Source of the DNA: Edaphobacter sp.
Lineage (GTDB): Bacteria > Acidobacteriota > Terriglobia > Terriglobales > Acidobacteriaceae
Reading direction: 5' to 3'
Length of the DNA: 64,000 bases
Assembly: GCF_028283685.1 (NCBI RefSeq)
Contig: NZ_JAPWKF010000007.1
Span: 682,001-746,000 of the forward strand
Shown: positions 63,989-64,000 of the stretch, piece by piece
Layout of the letters: each line of letters starts with the position of its first letter
Position numbering within the stretch: position 1 is the stretch's first letter
Notes under the pieces: model-generated
The model's database searches: none
Told to the model about the DNA's origin: nothing
Seen by the model: the letters and a program-made list of their open reading frames with translations, nothing else
Translations under genes and position numbers: made by a program

Positions 63989-64000
63989 ACATCCACATCC
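63985..64000 (+). CDS. Start of a probable CysO/MoaD-like sulfur carrier (cut by window edge)
   Basis: Only five codons (MNIHI) are present. The ATG overlaps the mec-like stop (ATGA). The beginning and the gene order cysM-mec-x agree with a small ubiquitin-like sulfur carrier; this is inference. Confidence 0.4.

Overview
This window looks like a chromosomal segment of an acidobacterium, most likely order Terriglobales (subdivision 1). The evidence is a GC-rich coding style, several small conserved-looking proteins I recognise only from that group or not at all, an Omp85-SurA-TamB outer-membrane operon, and an ECF-controlled MNIO (DUF692) locus. The organism assignment is inference; there is no rRNA gene to confirm it. 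I see no insertion sequence, prophage or CRISPR array. The window is almost entirely core genome with a few accessory inserts.

Layout. 1-9616 (minus strand): an envelope-biogenesis operon reading Omp85 (BamA/TamA type), a SurA-like chaperone without a PPIase domain, TamB and a triple-BON periplasmic protein, then the start of a UbiA prenyltransferase. 9879-15581 (plus): ThiF/MoeB-like E1 enzyme, an ECF sigma/anti-sigma pair, aroK preceded by a candidate aromatic leader peptide and terminator, an AI-2E family permease, an unknown membrane-anchored protein and rsmE. 15646-19992 (minus): stress genes, thioesterase-mrp-hrcA-grpE-dnaJ. 20054-26818 (plus): TPR protein, MgtC, a MoxR-like AAA protein and its VWA partner, separated by an alginate-lyase-like gene and a methyltransferase with an AT-rich, palindrome-bearing leader, then a DUF2076 protein.

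28660-32170 (plus) is the most interesting locus: a six-cysteine exported peptide precursor, an MNIO enzyme (DUF692), its DUF2063 partner, a DoxX membrane protein, an ECF sigma factor and a soluble zinc-finger anti-sigma factor, tightly packed. It matches the bufferin/HvfA-type copper-binding RiPP systems in design, but the core is a duplicated lysine/glycine-rich three-cysteine unit.

32185-41739 holds metabolic and regulatory genes: NUDIX, CocE/NonD hydrolase, CDGSH and UBP zinc/iron proteins, a sigma-54 response regulator, an 850-bp non-coding gap with inverted repeats, a radical SAM protein and a divergent LysR/SDR pair. 41809-47171 (minus) is the translation/transcription core: tRNA-Thr(TGT), tRNA-Tyr, a 57-aa membrane protein, tRNA-Thr(GGT), tRNA-Gly, an unknown 106-aa-class gene, tuf, rpmG, tRNA-Trp, secE, nusG, rplK. 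From 47211 to the end: HAD phosphatase, two unknown exported/anchored proteins, HD-GYP protein, GH29 fucosidase, M23 peptidase, thiL, a Cys/Met PLP enzyme, rsmD, a site-2-protease homologue that has lost its metal-binding histidines, rsmI, GDSL hydrolase, and a cysM-mec-(cysO) cysteine biosynthesis cluster in which cysM carries a C-terminal frameshift.
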